A stretch of DNA of 64,000 nt from Nocardioides caeni (lineage in GTDB: Bacteria; Actinomycetota; Actinomycetes; Propionibacteriales; Nocardioidaceae). Within the stretch, counting starts at the first letter, position 1; every line of letters begins with the position of its first letter. The translations under genes were made by a program, and so were the position numbers. Below are positions 8,149 to 16,636 of the stretch, in pieces. The stretch is taken from the NCBI RefSeq assembly GCF_004912195.1, contig NZ_STGW01000007.1, positions 137,634 to 201,633 of the forward strand, read 5' to 3'. The notes under the pieces were generated by a model. That model did no database searches, was not told the origin of the DNA, and worked only from the letters and a program-made list of their open reading frames with translations.

Positions 8149-9737
8149 CGCGAGCCGGCCTCGAGCTCGGTCTCCGCGACGGTCGGACCGAGGGTCGTGC
8201 GCAGCGGCACCTCCTTGATGAAGAGGATGCAGACGAAGGCGAGGATCGCGAAGGGCACGGCAGAGAGGAACAGGTGGCCGACGGCCTCGCCGAAGGACGC
8301 CTCATAGAGGGCGCGGATGGGCGAGGGCAGGGCGGCGAGGTCGGGGATGTCGCCCGTCGAGTGCTGCATCTCGGCCACCTGCTCCGGGCTGACCTTGCCG
8401 GACTGGACGAGCGCAGCGACACCGTCGGTGACCTTCGCGGTGACCTGGTGGGCCAGGACCGCGCCGAGCGCGGCGATCCCCGCGGAGCCGCCGATCGAGC
8501 GGAACATCGCGACCACCGAGCTGGCGGCGCCGAGGTCCTCGGGGGCGGTGCTGTTCTGCACGGCGAGGACGAGGTTCTGCATGGTCGCGCCGAGCCCGAC
8601 ACCGGTGATCGCCATGTAGGCGCCGACGACGACCAGCGAGGTGGTGGAGTCGATCGTCCCGAGCAGCGCGATGCCGGCGATCACCAGGACCATGCCACCC
8701 ACGAGCCACCGCTTCCACAGACCCGTCGCCGAGATCACCCGGCCGCTGAGGATGCTGGAGACCAGCAGCCCGCCGACCATCGCGACCGACATCAGCCCAG
8801 CCTCGGTCGGGCTCATGCCGCGGGCGAGCTGGAAGTACTGGCTGAGATAGACCGTGGCACCGAACATCGCCACACCGATCATCACCGACGCGAGGGTGGC
8901 GAGCGCGGTGGTGCGGTCACGGAAGAGGCGCAGCGGGATCACCGGCTCGTCGACACGGGACTCGACCCACAGGGCAGCCCCGATGAGGACCAGGGCACCG
9001 ACGACGAGGGCGGCGGACGCGGTGGAGACCCAGCCGAAGCTGCTGCCGGCGAGGCTGACCCAGATCAGCAGGAGGCTGATGCCACCCATGATCAGGGTCG
9101 CGCCGTCGTAGTCGATCTTGACGTCGCGCTTGATGGTCGGCAGGTGCAGTGTCTTCTGCAGCACCACGAAGGCGATGGCGGCGACGGGGATGCCGATGAT
9201 GAAGGTGCCGCGCCAGCCGAGGGCGCTGTCGACGACGAGCCCACCGATGAGCGGGCCGCTCACCGTCGCGGTGGCGAACACGGCGCCGATGTAACCGCTG
9301 TAGCGGCCGCGGTCACGGGGCGGCACCATCGAGGCGATGACGACCTGCACCAGGGCGGTGAGACCGCCGACGCCGAGGCCCTGGAAGGCGCGGGCGCCGA
9401 TGAGGACCTCCATGCTCGGCGCGAGAGCGGCGACGACCGAGCCGAGGGAGTAGATCACCAGCGCGACCTGGACCAGCAGCTTCTTGCTGAACAGATCGGC
9501 CAGCTTGCCCCAGATCGGGGTGGTGGCGGTCATGGTCAGCATCGTCGCCACGACGACCCAGGTGTAGCCGGTCTGGCTCCCGTCGAGGTCGGTCACGATC
9601 GCGGGCAGCGCATTGCTGACCACGGTGCTGGAGAGCATGGCCACGAACATCGCCAGGAGCAGCCCGGTCAGGGCCTCCAGGATCTCGCGGTGGGTCATCT
9701 GACCCGGAGCGGCCTGGGCCGCGGGTGCTGCAGTCAT
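8145..9737 (-). CDS. DHA2 family MFS drug efflux transporter (EmrB/QacA type)
   Basis: A 530-residue proton-driven antiporter of the major facilitator superfamily with about 14 predicted membrane helices. The first cytoplasmic loop carries the MFS motif A (WGKLADLFSKK near residue 77) and helix 5 carries a motif C-like GPLIGGLVVD. The family exports lipophilic drugs or dyes; the substrate is unknown. It is the first gene of a two-gene operon with marR. Pump plus MarR with an operator-like promoter is the standard arrangement of a self-regulated multidrug module. Confidence 0.92.
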   Translation of the reverse strand: MTAAPAAQAAPGQMTHREILEALTGLLLAMFVAMLSSTVVSNALPAIVTDLDGSQTGYTWVVVATMLTMTATTPIWGKLADLFSKKLLVQVALVIYSLGSVVAALAPSMEVLIGARAFQGLGVGGLTALVQVVIASMVPPRDRGRYSGYIGAVFATATVSGPLIGGLVVDSALGWRGTFIIGIPVAAIAFVVLQKTLHLPTIKRDVKIDYDGATLIMGGISLLLIWVSLAGSSFGWVSTASAALVVGALVLIGAALWVESRVDEPVIPLRLFRDRTTALATLASVMIGVAMFGATVYLSQYFQLARGMSPTEAGLMSVAMVGGLLVSSILSGRVISATGLWKRWLVGGMVLVIAGIALLGTIDSTTSLVVVGAYMAITGVGLGATMQNLVLAVQNSTAPEDLGAASSVVAMFRSIGGSAGIAALGAVLAHQVTAKVTDGVAALVQSGKVSPEQVAEMQHSTGDIPDLAALPSPIRALYEASFGEAVGHLFLSAVPFAILAFVCILFIKEVPLRTTLGPTVAETELEAGSR

Positions 9738-9762
9738 CGGTGTCGTCTCATCTCGTCACGTC

Positions 9763-9804
9763 GGCAAGTGGTTGCCTGTGTCAACCATATGGCCGATTGG
9801 TTGA
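9763..9804 (-). promoter_or_regulatory. Candidate promoter and MarR operator of the MFS-marR operon
   Basis: On the minus strand a TTGACA hexamer (9784-9779) lies about 40 bp ahead of the pump start codon. It overlaps one arm of a perfect 7-bp inverted repeat, TCAACCA (9781-9787) and TGGTTGA (9798-9804), with centres 17 bp apart. A second dyad, GGCAA/TTGCC (9763-9776), follows downstream. Dyads over the -35 box suit MarR repression. A good -10 was not found, so the promoter assignment is tentative. Confidence 0.5.
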
Positions 9805-9841
9805 TTCCGGCAACTTTCCGTGACCCGTGCCACCCCCACGC

Positions 9842-9929
9842 GAGAAACCTCCGCACCTCGACCGAGAGAACGTCGTACTTCGACCGAGAAAGAGACGCAC
9901 TTCGGCCGAAAAAGCAGCGACCCGCAGGT
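9842..9929 (+). repeat. Tandem array of 22-bp units (four, degenerating)
   Basis: Units start exactly every 22 bp at 9842, 9864, 9886 and 9908. The first matches the family consensus best, beginning GAGAAACCTCCGCACCTCG. The second and third keep the GAGA start and the ACTTCGRCC end, and the fourth keeps only its beginning. The same family occurs at 21052-21191 and 27750-27793. No spacers separate the units, so this is not CRISPR. It lies in the 417-bp gap between the ABC exporter operon and the MFS gene. Confidence 0.8.
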
Positions 9930-9980
9930 GTGGTCCGGGAGGACCGGGCCCGGTGGATGGTCCGGGCTCACCTGCGGGTC
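9919..9980. terminator. Inverted repeat, possible terminator of the ABC exporter operon
   Basis: GACCCGCAGGTG (9919-9930) and its exact complement CACCTGCGGGTC (9969-9980) form a 12-bp perfect stem around a GC-rich interior that contains CCGGGCCCGG. It lies 170 bp beyond the end of the ABC exporter operon and before the MFS promoter. No T-run follows, so termination is inferred. The rest of the gap, 9981-10154, holds no gene or repeat that I can see. Confidence 0.4.
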
Positions 9981-10154
9981 GGGGGGCTGCTGTGGTTTCG
10001 CGTCGCAGCCGGGAGTTCAACTGCTGGGCTGCTAGCGGGCAGCCACCTCACGCATCCGATGAGAAATCATTCTTCGGACCACCTCCTTTCCCGTGTACGA
10101 CGAGGGTAGGTCGCGGCGCGCACCGGGACAACGACTTTTCTGCGGCCGCCCGAC

Positions 10155-12239
10155 TCACCCCGTGGCGGCGGCGAACTGAGCCGCGTGCAGCCGGGCGAAC
10201 GCACCGCCCGCAGCGAGCAGATCGGCGTGCGATCCCTGCTCGACGATCCGCCCGTCCTCCATCACCAGGATCAGGTCGGCGTCGCGGATCGTGGAGAGCC
10301 GGTGGGCGATCACGAACGAGGTCCGGTCGGTACGCAGCGCCGCCATCGCCTGCTGGAGCAGCAGCTCCGTGCGGGTGTCGACGGACGAGGTGGCCTCGTC
10401 GAGGATCAGCAGGTCGGGCCGGGCGAGGAAGGCCCGGGCGATCGTGATCAGCTGCCGCTCGCCGGCCGAGAGGTTGGAGCCCTCGTCGTCCACGCGCGTG
10501 TCGTAGCCGTCGGGCAGCGAGTGGACGAACCTGTCGACGTACGTCGCTCGCGCCGCCTCGCGGATCTCGTCCTCGGTCGCGTCCGGCCGGCCGTAGGCGA
10601 TGTTGTCGCGGATCGTGCCCTCGAACAGCCAGGTGTCCTGCAGCACCATCCCGATCCGGCTGCGCAGCTCGGCGCGGGACAGCGCGGTGATGTCGGTGCC
10701 GTCGAGGGTGATCCGGCCTCCCCGCAACTCGTAGAACCGCATGATCAGGTTGACCAACGTCGTCTTGCCCGCACCGGTCGGGCCGACGATCGCGACCATC
10801 TGACCGGGGTGCGCGACCAGCGAGAGGTCCTCGATGAGCGGCTTGTCGGGATCGTAGGAGAACGACACCCGCTCGAACATGACCTCGCCTATTGAATGGG
10901 CCGAGCGTGTCGCAGACGCCGCTTGCCGCACGGAGCTCGCTGCGCTCGCCCCGCGGGCGTCACGACGTGCCGCTTCGCGGCGGTGCGACACGCTGCCGGC
11001 CTGCGCCTCCTCGACGACCCGGACGACACCCCAGGCGTCGGCCTCCTCCTCGGCGTCGAGCAGCTCGAAGACCCGCTCCGCGGAGGCGATGCCCGACTGG
11101 AGCAGGTTGGCCATCGAGGCGATCTGCGTGATCGGCTGGGTGAACATCCGGGAGTACTGGATGAAGGCCTGCACCTCGCCGAGCGACATCGTGCCGGAGG
11201 TGACCCGCAGGCCGCCGACGACCGCGATGACGACGTAGTTGAGGTTGCCGATGAACATCATCGTCGGCATCACGAGACCGGTGATGAACTGCGCCCGGAA
11301 GGAGGACTGGTAGAGCTCCTCGTTGGCCTCGTCGAACTCCGCCTCGACGGCCGGGCGCTGACCGAAGACCGTGACGAGGGCGTGGCCGGAGATGGCCTCC
11401 TCGACCTGGGAGTTGAGCCGACCGGTCTGGCGCCACTGGTTGATGAACTGGCTCTGCGAGCGCTTCATGATCCGCCCGGTGGTCAGCATCGCGGCCGGCA
11501 CCGAGAGCAGCGCGATCACGGCCAGCAGGGGCGAGACCCAGAACATCATCCCGAGCACCCCGACGACCATCATCAAGGACGTGAGCAGCTGGCTCATCGT
11601 CTGCTGCAGGTTCTGCGCGACGTTGTCGATGTCGTTGGTGACGCGGCTGAGGATCTCGCCGCGGGGCTGCCGGTCGAAGTAGGACAGCGGCAACCGGTGC
11701 ACCTTGTCCTCGACGTCGCTGCGCATCTGGCGGACGGTCGCCTGGACGACGTCGTTGACGAGGTAGCCCTGCAGCCAGCCGAGGACCTGGCCGCCGACAT
11801 AGATCAGCAGCGTCACCAGGAGCAGGTCGCGGACGTGGTCGAAGTCGACGCCCTGCCCGGGCACGATGTCGAGCCCGCGCAGGAAGTCGGCGAACCCGCC
11901 GTCGCCCGACGCCTCGGCCTGCGCCACGGCGTCGGCCTTGGTGCTGCCCTCCGGCAGTCGACCTCCGATGAAGCCGTTGAAGACCGCGTCGGTGGCCTTG
12001 CCCATGAGCCACGGGCCGATCGCGACCGAGGCGACGCTCCCGGCGGCCAGCACGAGGACGGCGATCGCCTTGATCCGCGAGGGCCGCAGCAGGCGCAGCA
12101 GCCGCCGGGCCGAGGCGCCGAAGTCGTCGGCCTTCTGACCGACCATGCCACCACCCATCGGGCCCACGCCGGGGCCACCCTGGCGCACCACGCGCTCGGT
12201 GGTCTTCATCTGCCCCTGTCCGGTGCCCTGCGCCGCCAT
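10155..12239 (-). CDS. ABC exporter subunit B (membrane domain plus canonical ATPase)
   Basis: A 694-residue half-transporter with six membrane helices after a polar N-terminus of about 60 residues, then an ATPase domain. The ATPase has a good Walker A (GPTGAGKTT, Lys492), Walker B with the catalytic Glu615 (LILDEATSS) and H-loop His646 (IAHRLSTI). Its signature is LSAGE, not LSGGQ. Combined with subunit A this makes a heterodimer with one consensus and one degenerate site, as in LmrCD, BmrCD or TM287/288. Residues about 416-445, between the two domains, are encoded by an embedded palindromic element (10905-10993) and look foreign to the family. The ATG at 12239 overlaps the stop of subunit A as TGATG. 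Confidence 0.93.
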   Translation of the reverse strand: MAAQGTGQGQMKTTERVVRQGGPGVGPMGGGMVGQKADDFGASARRLLRLLRPSRIKAIAVLVLAAGSVASVAIGPWLMGKATDAVFNGFIGGRLPEGSTKADAVAQAEASGDGGFADFLRGLDIVPGQGVDFDHVRDLLLVTLLIYVGGQVLGWLQGYLVNDVVQATVRQMRSDVEDKVHRLPLSYFDRQPRGEILSRVTNDIDNVAQNLQQTMSQLLTSLMMVVGVLGMMFWVSPLLAVIALLSVPAAMLTTGRIMKRSQSQFINQWRQTGRLNSQVEEAISGHALVTVFGQRPAVEAEFDEANEELYQSSFRAQFITGLVMPTMMFIGNLNYVVIAVVGGLRVTSGTMSLGEVQAFIQYSRMFTQPITQIASMANLLQSGIASAERVFELLDAEEEADAWGVVRVVEEAQAGSVSHRREAARRDARGASAASSVRQAASATRSAHSIGEVMFERVSFSYDPDKPLIEDLSLVAHPGQMVAIVGPTGAGKTTLVNLIMRFYELRGGRITLDGTDITALSRAELRSRIGMVLQDTWLFEGTIRDNIAYGRPDATEDEIREAARATYVDRFVHSLPDGYDTRVDDEGSNLSAGERQLITIARAFLARPDLLILDEATSSVDTRTELLLQQAMAALRTDRTSFVIAHRLSTIRDADLILVMEDGRIVEQGSHADLLAAGGAFARLHAAQFAAATG
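10905..10993. repeat. 89-bp palindromic element embedded in frame in the ABC exporter gene
   Basis: The ends GCGTGTCGCA (10905-10914) and TGCGACACGC (10984-10993) are a perfect 10-bp inverted repeat. CGCCGC and GCGGCG just inside continue the pairing. Reading frame is kept, adding about 30 Arg/Ala/Ser-rich residues in the linker between membrane and ATPase domains. It resembles a REP- or MITE-type insertion tolerated in a linker. Confidence 0.75.
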
Positions 12240-13975
12240 CACGCCACCTCCTCTCCGCCGAGGCCCTGGGAGGCCGCGATCTCCCGGTAGGTCGGGTTGT
12301 CGGTCAGCAGCTCGTCGTGCGTGCCCTGGCCGACGACCTCGCCGTCCTCGAGGACGAGGATCACGTCGGCGTCGCGGATCGTGGCGATCCGTTGGGCGAC
12401 GATCAGCACCGTCGTCTCCCGGGTCACCGGCGCCAGCGCCGCCCGCAACCGGGCGTCGGTGGCGACGTCGAGTGCGGAGAAGGCATCGTCGAAGAGCAGG
12501 ATCTCGGGGCGCCGGACGAGGGCCCGGGCGATGGCCAGGCGCTGACGCTGGCCACCGGAGACCGTCGTACCTCCCTGGGAGATGGCGGTGTCGAGCCCCT
12601 CGGGCATGGCCCGGACGAAGTCGGCGGCCTGCGCGATCTCGAGGGCCTGCCACAGCTCGTCGTCGCTCGCGTCCGCGCGGCCGTAGCGAAGGTTGGAGGC
12701 GACGGTGCCCGAGAAGAGGAAGGCCCGCTGCGGGACCAGCCCGACCTTGGACCAGAGCAGGTCCGGGTCGAGGTCGCGGACGTCGACGCCGTCGACGCGT
12801 ACGACGCCCGCGGTGGCGTCGAGCAGGCGCGGGACCAGGTTGACCAGGGTGGTCTTGCCGGCGCCCGTCGACCCGATCACCGCTACGGTCTGGCCGGGGC
12901 GGGCGGAGAAGGTGACGTCGCGCAGCACCGGAGCCTCCGCGCCGGGATAGGTGAGACCGACCCCGACCAGGTCGAGGTGGCCGGAGACGCGGACCTCGGT
13001 GACCGGCTCCGCGGGCGGGACGACGCTGGAGGCGGTGTCGAGGACCTCGGCGATCCGGTCGGCGCTCACGGCTGCCCGCGGGATCGACATCAGCATGAAC
13101 GTGCCCATCATCACCGACATCAGGATCTGCATCAGGTAGGCGAGGAAGGCGGTCAGCGCGCCGACCTCCATCTGGCCGTCGTCGACACGATGACCGCCGA
13201 ACCAGATCACCCCCAGGCTGGCGACATTGGAGACGCCCATGACGAGGGGGAACATCAGCGCCATCCAGCGGCCCGCCGTCAGGGCGACCCGGGTGAGGTC
13301 GTCGTTGGACTCGGCGAACCGGCGGGTCTCCTCGGGCTCGCGGACGAACGCGCGGACCACCCGGATGCCGGTGATCTGCTCGCGCAGGATGCGGTTGACG
13401 TCGTCGAGCCGCTGCTGGACCGACCGGAAGGCGGGCACCATCCGCGAGACGACGAGACCCATGCAGACGAAGAGCACCGGGACGACGGCGACCACGAGCC
13501 ACGACAGCCCGAAGTCCTCGCGCATCGCCATGATGATGCCGCCGACCATCATGATCGGGATCGTCACCGCCATCAGGCAGGTCATCATCGCCAGCATCTG
13601 GACCTGCTGGACGTCGTTGGTGGCGCGGGTGATCAGCGACGGCGCCCCGAAGGAGGAGACCTCCCGGGCCGAGTAGCTGCCCACGCGACGGAAGATCGCA
13701 CGGCGCAGGTCGCGGCCGAACGCCATCGCCGTCTGGCCGCCGAACCAGGCCGAGCACATCGAGCAGGCGGCCTGGACGAGGGAGACGCCGAGCATGATCG
13801 CGCCGACCCGCAGGACGTAGTCGTGGTCGCCGCGGGCGACCCCCCTGTCGATGATGTCGGCGTTGAGGCTGGGCAGGTAGAGCATCGCCGCCGTGGCGGT
13901 GAACTGCAGCAGCACGATGATCGTGAGCCAGCGTCGATAGGGCGCGAGGTGGGTGCGCAGGAGGCGCAGCAGCAT
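12239..13975 (-). CDS. ABC exporter subunit A (membrane domain plus degenerate ATPase)
   Basis: A 578-residue half-transporter: six membrane helices (residues about 15-310), then an ATPase domain. Walker A is normal (GSTGAGKTT, Lys374) and the signature is the good VSGGQ. The catalytic Glu after Walker B is Asp (LLFDDAFSALD, Asp497) and the H-loop His is Gln (IVAQRIATI, Gln528). These replacements are the hallmark of the weak-site subunit of heterodimeric exporters. Its start overlaps the tetR stop (TGATG at 13973-13977) and its stop overlaps the start of subunit B, so tetR, A and B form one tightly coupled operon. A drug or lipid export role is inferred from the family. Confidence 0.93.
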   Translation of the reverse strand: MLLRLLRTHLAPYRRWLTIIVLLQFTATAAMLYLPSLNADIIDRGVARGDHDYVLRVGAIMLGVSLVQAACSMCSAWFGGQTAMAFGRDLRRAIFRRVGSYSAREVSSFGAPSLITRATNDVQQVQMLAMMTCLMAVTIPIMMVGGIIMAMREDFGLSWLVVAVVPVLFVCMGLVVSRMVPAFRSVQQRLDDVNRILREQITGIRVVRAFVREPEETRRFAESNDDLTRVALTAGRWMALMFPLVMGVSNVASLGVIWFGGHRVDDGQMEVGALTAFLAYLMQILMSVMMGTFMLMSIPRAAVSADRIAEVLDTASSVVPPAEPVTEVRVSGHLDLVGVGLTYPGAEAPVLRDVTFSARPGQTVAVIGSTGAGKTTLVNLVPRLLDATAGVVRVDGVDVRDLDPDLLWSKVGLVPQRAFLFSGTVASNLRYGRADASDDELWQALEIAQAADFVRAMPEGLDTAISQGGTTVSGGQRQRLAIARALVRRPEILLFDDAFSALDVATDARLRAALAPVTRETTVLIVAQRIATIRDADVILVLEDGEVVGQGTHDELLTDNPTYREIAASQGLGGEEVA

Positions 13976-14568
13976 CAGGACTCCTCGGTGACGCGCGTCG
14001 CGACACCGCTGAGCACGGTGTCGACGATCTGGGCGGGGGTGAGCAGGTCGTTGTCGGCGATCTCACGGTGGGAGCCGGCGAAGGTCAGCAGACGCCACAC
14101 GTGCAGCACCTGTGCCGGCGGCATGGTGAGGTGCTCGGCGTCCGGCTCGATCAGCGCGAGCAGGCGGCGTCGTACCTCCTCGAGGCCCTCGACGATCTCG
14201 GGCCGGTCGTGCAGGTGCCGCGGCGGACCGACCGCGCCCAGCGCCCGCATCAGCTCGAAGATCGCAAGGAAGCGCTGCTGCAGGATCGACGTCATCGCCA
14301 GCAGTCTCGCCCGCAGCGGCAGGTCCGGGTCGATCTCGTCGAGCCGGCGCAGCACGTCACCGGGCTCGAAGGCCCGTGCGATGGTGGCGTCGACCAGCTC
14401 GTCCTTGGAGTCGAAGACGCGGAAGATCGTCCCCTCGGCAACGCCGGCCGCCTCGGCGATCAGCTTCGTGGTCACCCGGGTGCCGTGCTCGTAGAGCAGC
14501 GGCCGGGTGGCCCGGATCAACGCCTCCCGTCGGTCCTCGGGCGACAGTGGTGCGGCGCGCGGTGGCAT
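13975..14568 (-). CDS. TetR family transcriptional regulator of the ABC exporter operon
   Basis: A 197-residue repressor with an N-terminal helix-turn-helix (VTTKLIAEAAGVAEGTIFRVF, residues about 32-52) and a variable helical ligand-binding domain. The ATG at 14568 is preferred over in-frame sites further up because the 20-bp palindrome at 14583-14602 would then lie in the promoter and not in the coding region. It is the first gene of an operon with the two exporter subunits and should repress its own operon until a ligand, perhaps an exported compound, binds. Confidence 0.92.
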   Translation of the reverse strand: MPPRAAPLSPEDRREALIRATRPLLYEHGTRVTTKLIAEAAGVAEGTIFRVFDSKDELVDATIARAFEPGDVLRRLDEIDPDLPLRARLLAMTSILQQRFLAIFELMRALGAVGPPRHLHDRPEIVEGLEEVRRRLLALIEPDAEHLTMPPAQVLHVWRLLTFAGSHREIADNDLLTPAQIVDTVLSGVATRVTEES

Positions 14569-14582
14569 GCCCGTCACTGTAA

Positions 14583-14602
14583 GTGAGTGAGCGCTCACTC
14601 AC
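14583..14602. promoter_or_regulatory. TetR operator, 20-bp perfect palindrome
   Basis: GTGAGTGAGC and its exact complement meet at 14592/14593. The core TGAGTGAGCGCTCACTCA is a common TetR-family operator type in actinobacteria. It ends 14 bp before the tetR start codon and lies between tetR and the end of the S15 peptidase gene. Autorepression of the tetR-ABC operon is the direct reading. Confidence 0.85.
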
Positions 14603-14611
14603 AACTTCCTG

Positions 14612-16351
14612 TCAACGGAAGGTGAGCTCCCCGCCGGGTGCGACCGGCACGCGCAGCACGGCACCGTCCGCGCTGCCCGTGCGGAGGGTGTGGAGCGCGG
14701 GCAGGGCGAGCGGGGAGGCCAGCGACGTGCCGACGAGCTGCAGGCGGAGGCGGTGACCGGCCCGGAAGCGGTTGCCGACCGGCCAGAGCTCGACCTGGTA
14801 GCGACGGAACCTCCCCGGCGTCGCCGGCACGGCGTGGGTGTAGTCGCCGTAGGGCTGGACGACCTCGCCGTCGACGATCAACGACTCCTCCTCGACGATG
14901 CCAGGATGACTGGTCGACAGCCGGCCGACCGTCAGCGGGTGGGAGCTGCCGTCGGGCGCCACGTCGGAGAGGACGACCCAGATGCCGGAACCGGGCGTCG
15001 TCGTGGCGAGGTCCAGCTCGAGCGCGAGCGGTCCGACGAGGTCGACGTCCGAGCGCAGGGCGCGGCTGGTGTAGGCCAGCCCCGTCAGCCCGTCGAGGCT
15101 GGCGAGCGTGGTCTGCGTCAGCAGGGGCAGCGACCCCGTGAGGGCGCGCAGTCCGGCTGCGTCGAGGAGGGCGATGTTGGGGACGTCGGTCATGGTCGGG
15201 ATCGACGGCACCGTCAGGTGACTGGCGTGGCCCGTCGTCGCGTCGCCGTCGACGGCCAACGACCGCGAGCGCGTGAGCGCCAGCTCCGTCCAGGCGGTGC
15301 CGGGCAGCGGCCAGTCGTCGCCGGTGACGGTGACGTGGTCGCCGTCGAGATAGCGGTGCCGGTCTCCGGCAGCGAGGGTCAGGCTGACGCGCGGCGTGGC
15401 CTCCACACCGTTGTCGATCCCGCGGACGTGGTGGTCCAGCCAGGCCCGGGCCTCGCCGGCACCGCCGTCGGTCCCGGCCGGTACGCCGTCGTGGCCGCCC
15501 TCCATGACGAGGTGCGCGCCGTCGGCGCGCAGTGCCTGGAACGCCTGGAAGGCGCCACGGGACTCGACGTCGAAGAAGCCGTTGATCATCAGCACCGGGA
15601 TGTCGTTGGCGTCGCCTCGCCAGCCCCGCTCGCGCCACCACCCGTCGAGGGTGGGGTGGGCCAGCACGTTGAGCCCCGTCGCGAAGAGCCCGCCCAGCAC
15701 GTCCAGCGAGGAGGCGGGGTCGCGCCGCAGCCGGTCCGGTCCCTGCAGCAGGGCGGGAGCGCCGATCAGGCCGAGGACGCCGGCGCCGGGCAGCAGGTTG
15801 AGGATGCCGCCGGGCACGAGCAGGTCGCGATAGAGCTCGTGCGTCCCGGACTTGAGGATCGCGGCCTCGACGCACGGCAGCTCCTGGTGCCAGGAGTTGT
15901 AGAGCGTGATCGCGCTGGCGGAGAAGCCGTTGAGCGCCAGGCGACCGTCGCTGAACGGCTGCGCGCAGGCCCACTCCAGCACCTCGACGACGTCACGCTG
16001 GGTCGTCGGCCCGAGGGCGTCGAACGAGCCGTCGCTGTCCCCGGTGCCGCGGATCTGGACCAGCAGGAAGTTGTAGTCGGCGGTGACGTCCAGCGTCTCG
16101 CTGTCCCGTCCGTAGGGCGAGAACTCCACCACCGTGGGCTTCGCCACCACCGGCCCGGCGCTGGTCAGGGTGGTCTGCAGCTCGACCCCGTCGGAGGCGG
16201 TGAACCGCTCCTGCACGACCACGGTCTCCCCCGGCGCGGCCGGGACGGGCGCGCCCTCGTCGGCCTGCACCGCGACCGGCGCGAGCGTGGCGCCGGCGAG
16301 GACGAGGAGGGCAACGACATTCAGGGCACGCGCACCGAGAGCAGGTCTCAC
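14612..16351 (-). CDS. Secreted S15-family peptidase/acylase (CocE/NonD-like)
   Basis: A 579-residue exported hydrolase. Residues 1-30 form a signal peptide ending at AQADEG. An alpha/beta-hydrolase core follows with the nucleophile Ser144 in GFSASA, where most S15 proteins have G-x-S-Y-x-G. An Asp in MINGFFDVESRG and a His in EGGHDG complete the triad. The C-terminal third is the jelly-roll X-Pro dipeptidyl-peptidase domain (SDVDLVGPLALELDLATTTPG). Members act as Xaa-Pro dipeptidases, cocaine esterases or acylases; which applies is unknown. The start is GTG at 16351. A GCGG microsatellite lies 70 bp upstream in the shared promoter region with the divergent patatin gene. Confidence 0.88.
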   Translation of the reverse strand: MRPALGARALNVVALLVLAGATLAPVAVQADEGAPVPAAPGETVVVQERFTASDGVELQTTLTSAGPVVAKPTVVEFSPYGRDSETLDVTADYNFLLVQIRGTGDSDGSFDALGPTTQRDVVEVLEWACAQPFSDGRLALNGFSASAITLYNSWHQELPCVEAAILKSGTHELYRDLLVPGGILNLLPGAGVLGLIGAPALLQGPDRLRRDPASSLDVLGGLFATGLNVLAHPTLDGWWRERGWRGDANDIPVLMINGFFDVESRGAFQAFQALRADGAHLVMEGGHDGVPAGTDGGAGEARAWLDHHVRGIDNGVEATPRVSLTLAAGDRHRYLDGDHVTVTGDDWPLPGTAWTELALTRSRSLAVDGDATTGHASHLTVPSIPTMTDVPNIALLDAAGLRALTGSLPLLTQTTLASLDGLTGLAYTSRALRSDVDLVGPLALELDLATTTPGSGIWVVLSDVAPDGSSHPLTVGRLSTSHPGIVEEESLIVDGEVVQPYGDYTHAVPATPGRFRRYQVELWPVGNRFRAGHRLRLQLVGTSLASPLALPALHTLRTGSADGAVLRVPVAPGGELTFR

Positions 16352-16420
16352 ACACCCTCAACGAGAGCAGGTGGCGCAGGTCACATCTCCTCGCTGCCCG
16401 CCGACAGACCGGCCGGCCGG

Positions 16421-16455
16421 GCGGGCGGGCGGGCGGGCGGGCGGGCGGGCGGGCG
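16421..16455. repeat. (GCGG)8 microsatellite
   Basis: Eight uninterrupted GCGG units followed by GCG, directly preceded by GGCCGGCCGG. Such a tract can form a G-quadruplex on the plus strand and can slip during replication. It lies between the divergent S15 peptidase and patatin genes, about 70 bp from the first and 180 bp from the second. Nothing else was recognised in the 285-bp gap 16352-16636. Confidence 0.9.
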
Positions 16456-16636
16456 ACGGATGTAACACGTCGTTTGACCACCTGCGGGGACCGTGTCGGA
16501 TGTACACGACCCGCGCAGCCGCCGAAATCGACGACACAGGTCGTGAACACCGGGCAACGACGTGTCACATGCGGTGCCCAGCCGACGACACGTCACGACC
16601 TGGGTCCGGCTCCACAGCGACTGGGAGGATGGCGTC

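Noticed and set aside
10155..14066. A single 1303-codon minus-strand frame joining two exporter genes and tetR sequence
   Set aside because: Its N-terminal half is a shifted-frame reading of subunit A. The true arrangement is two genes joined by a TGATG overlap at 12237-12241.
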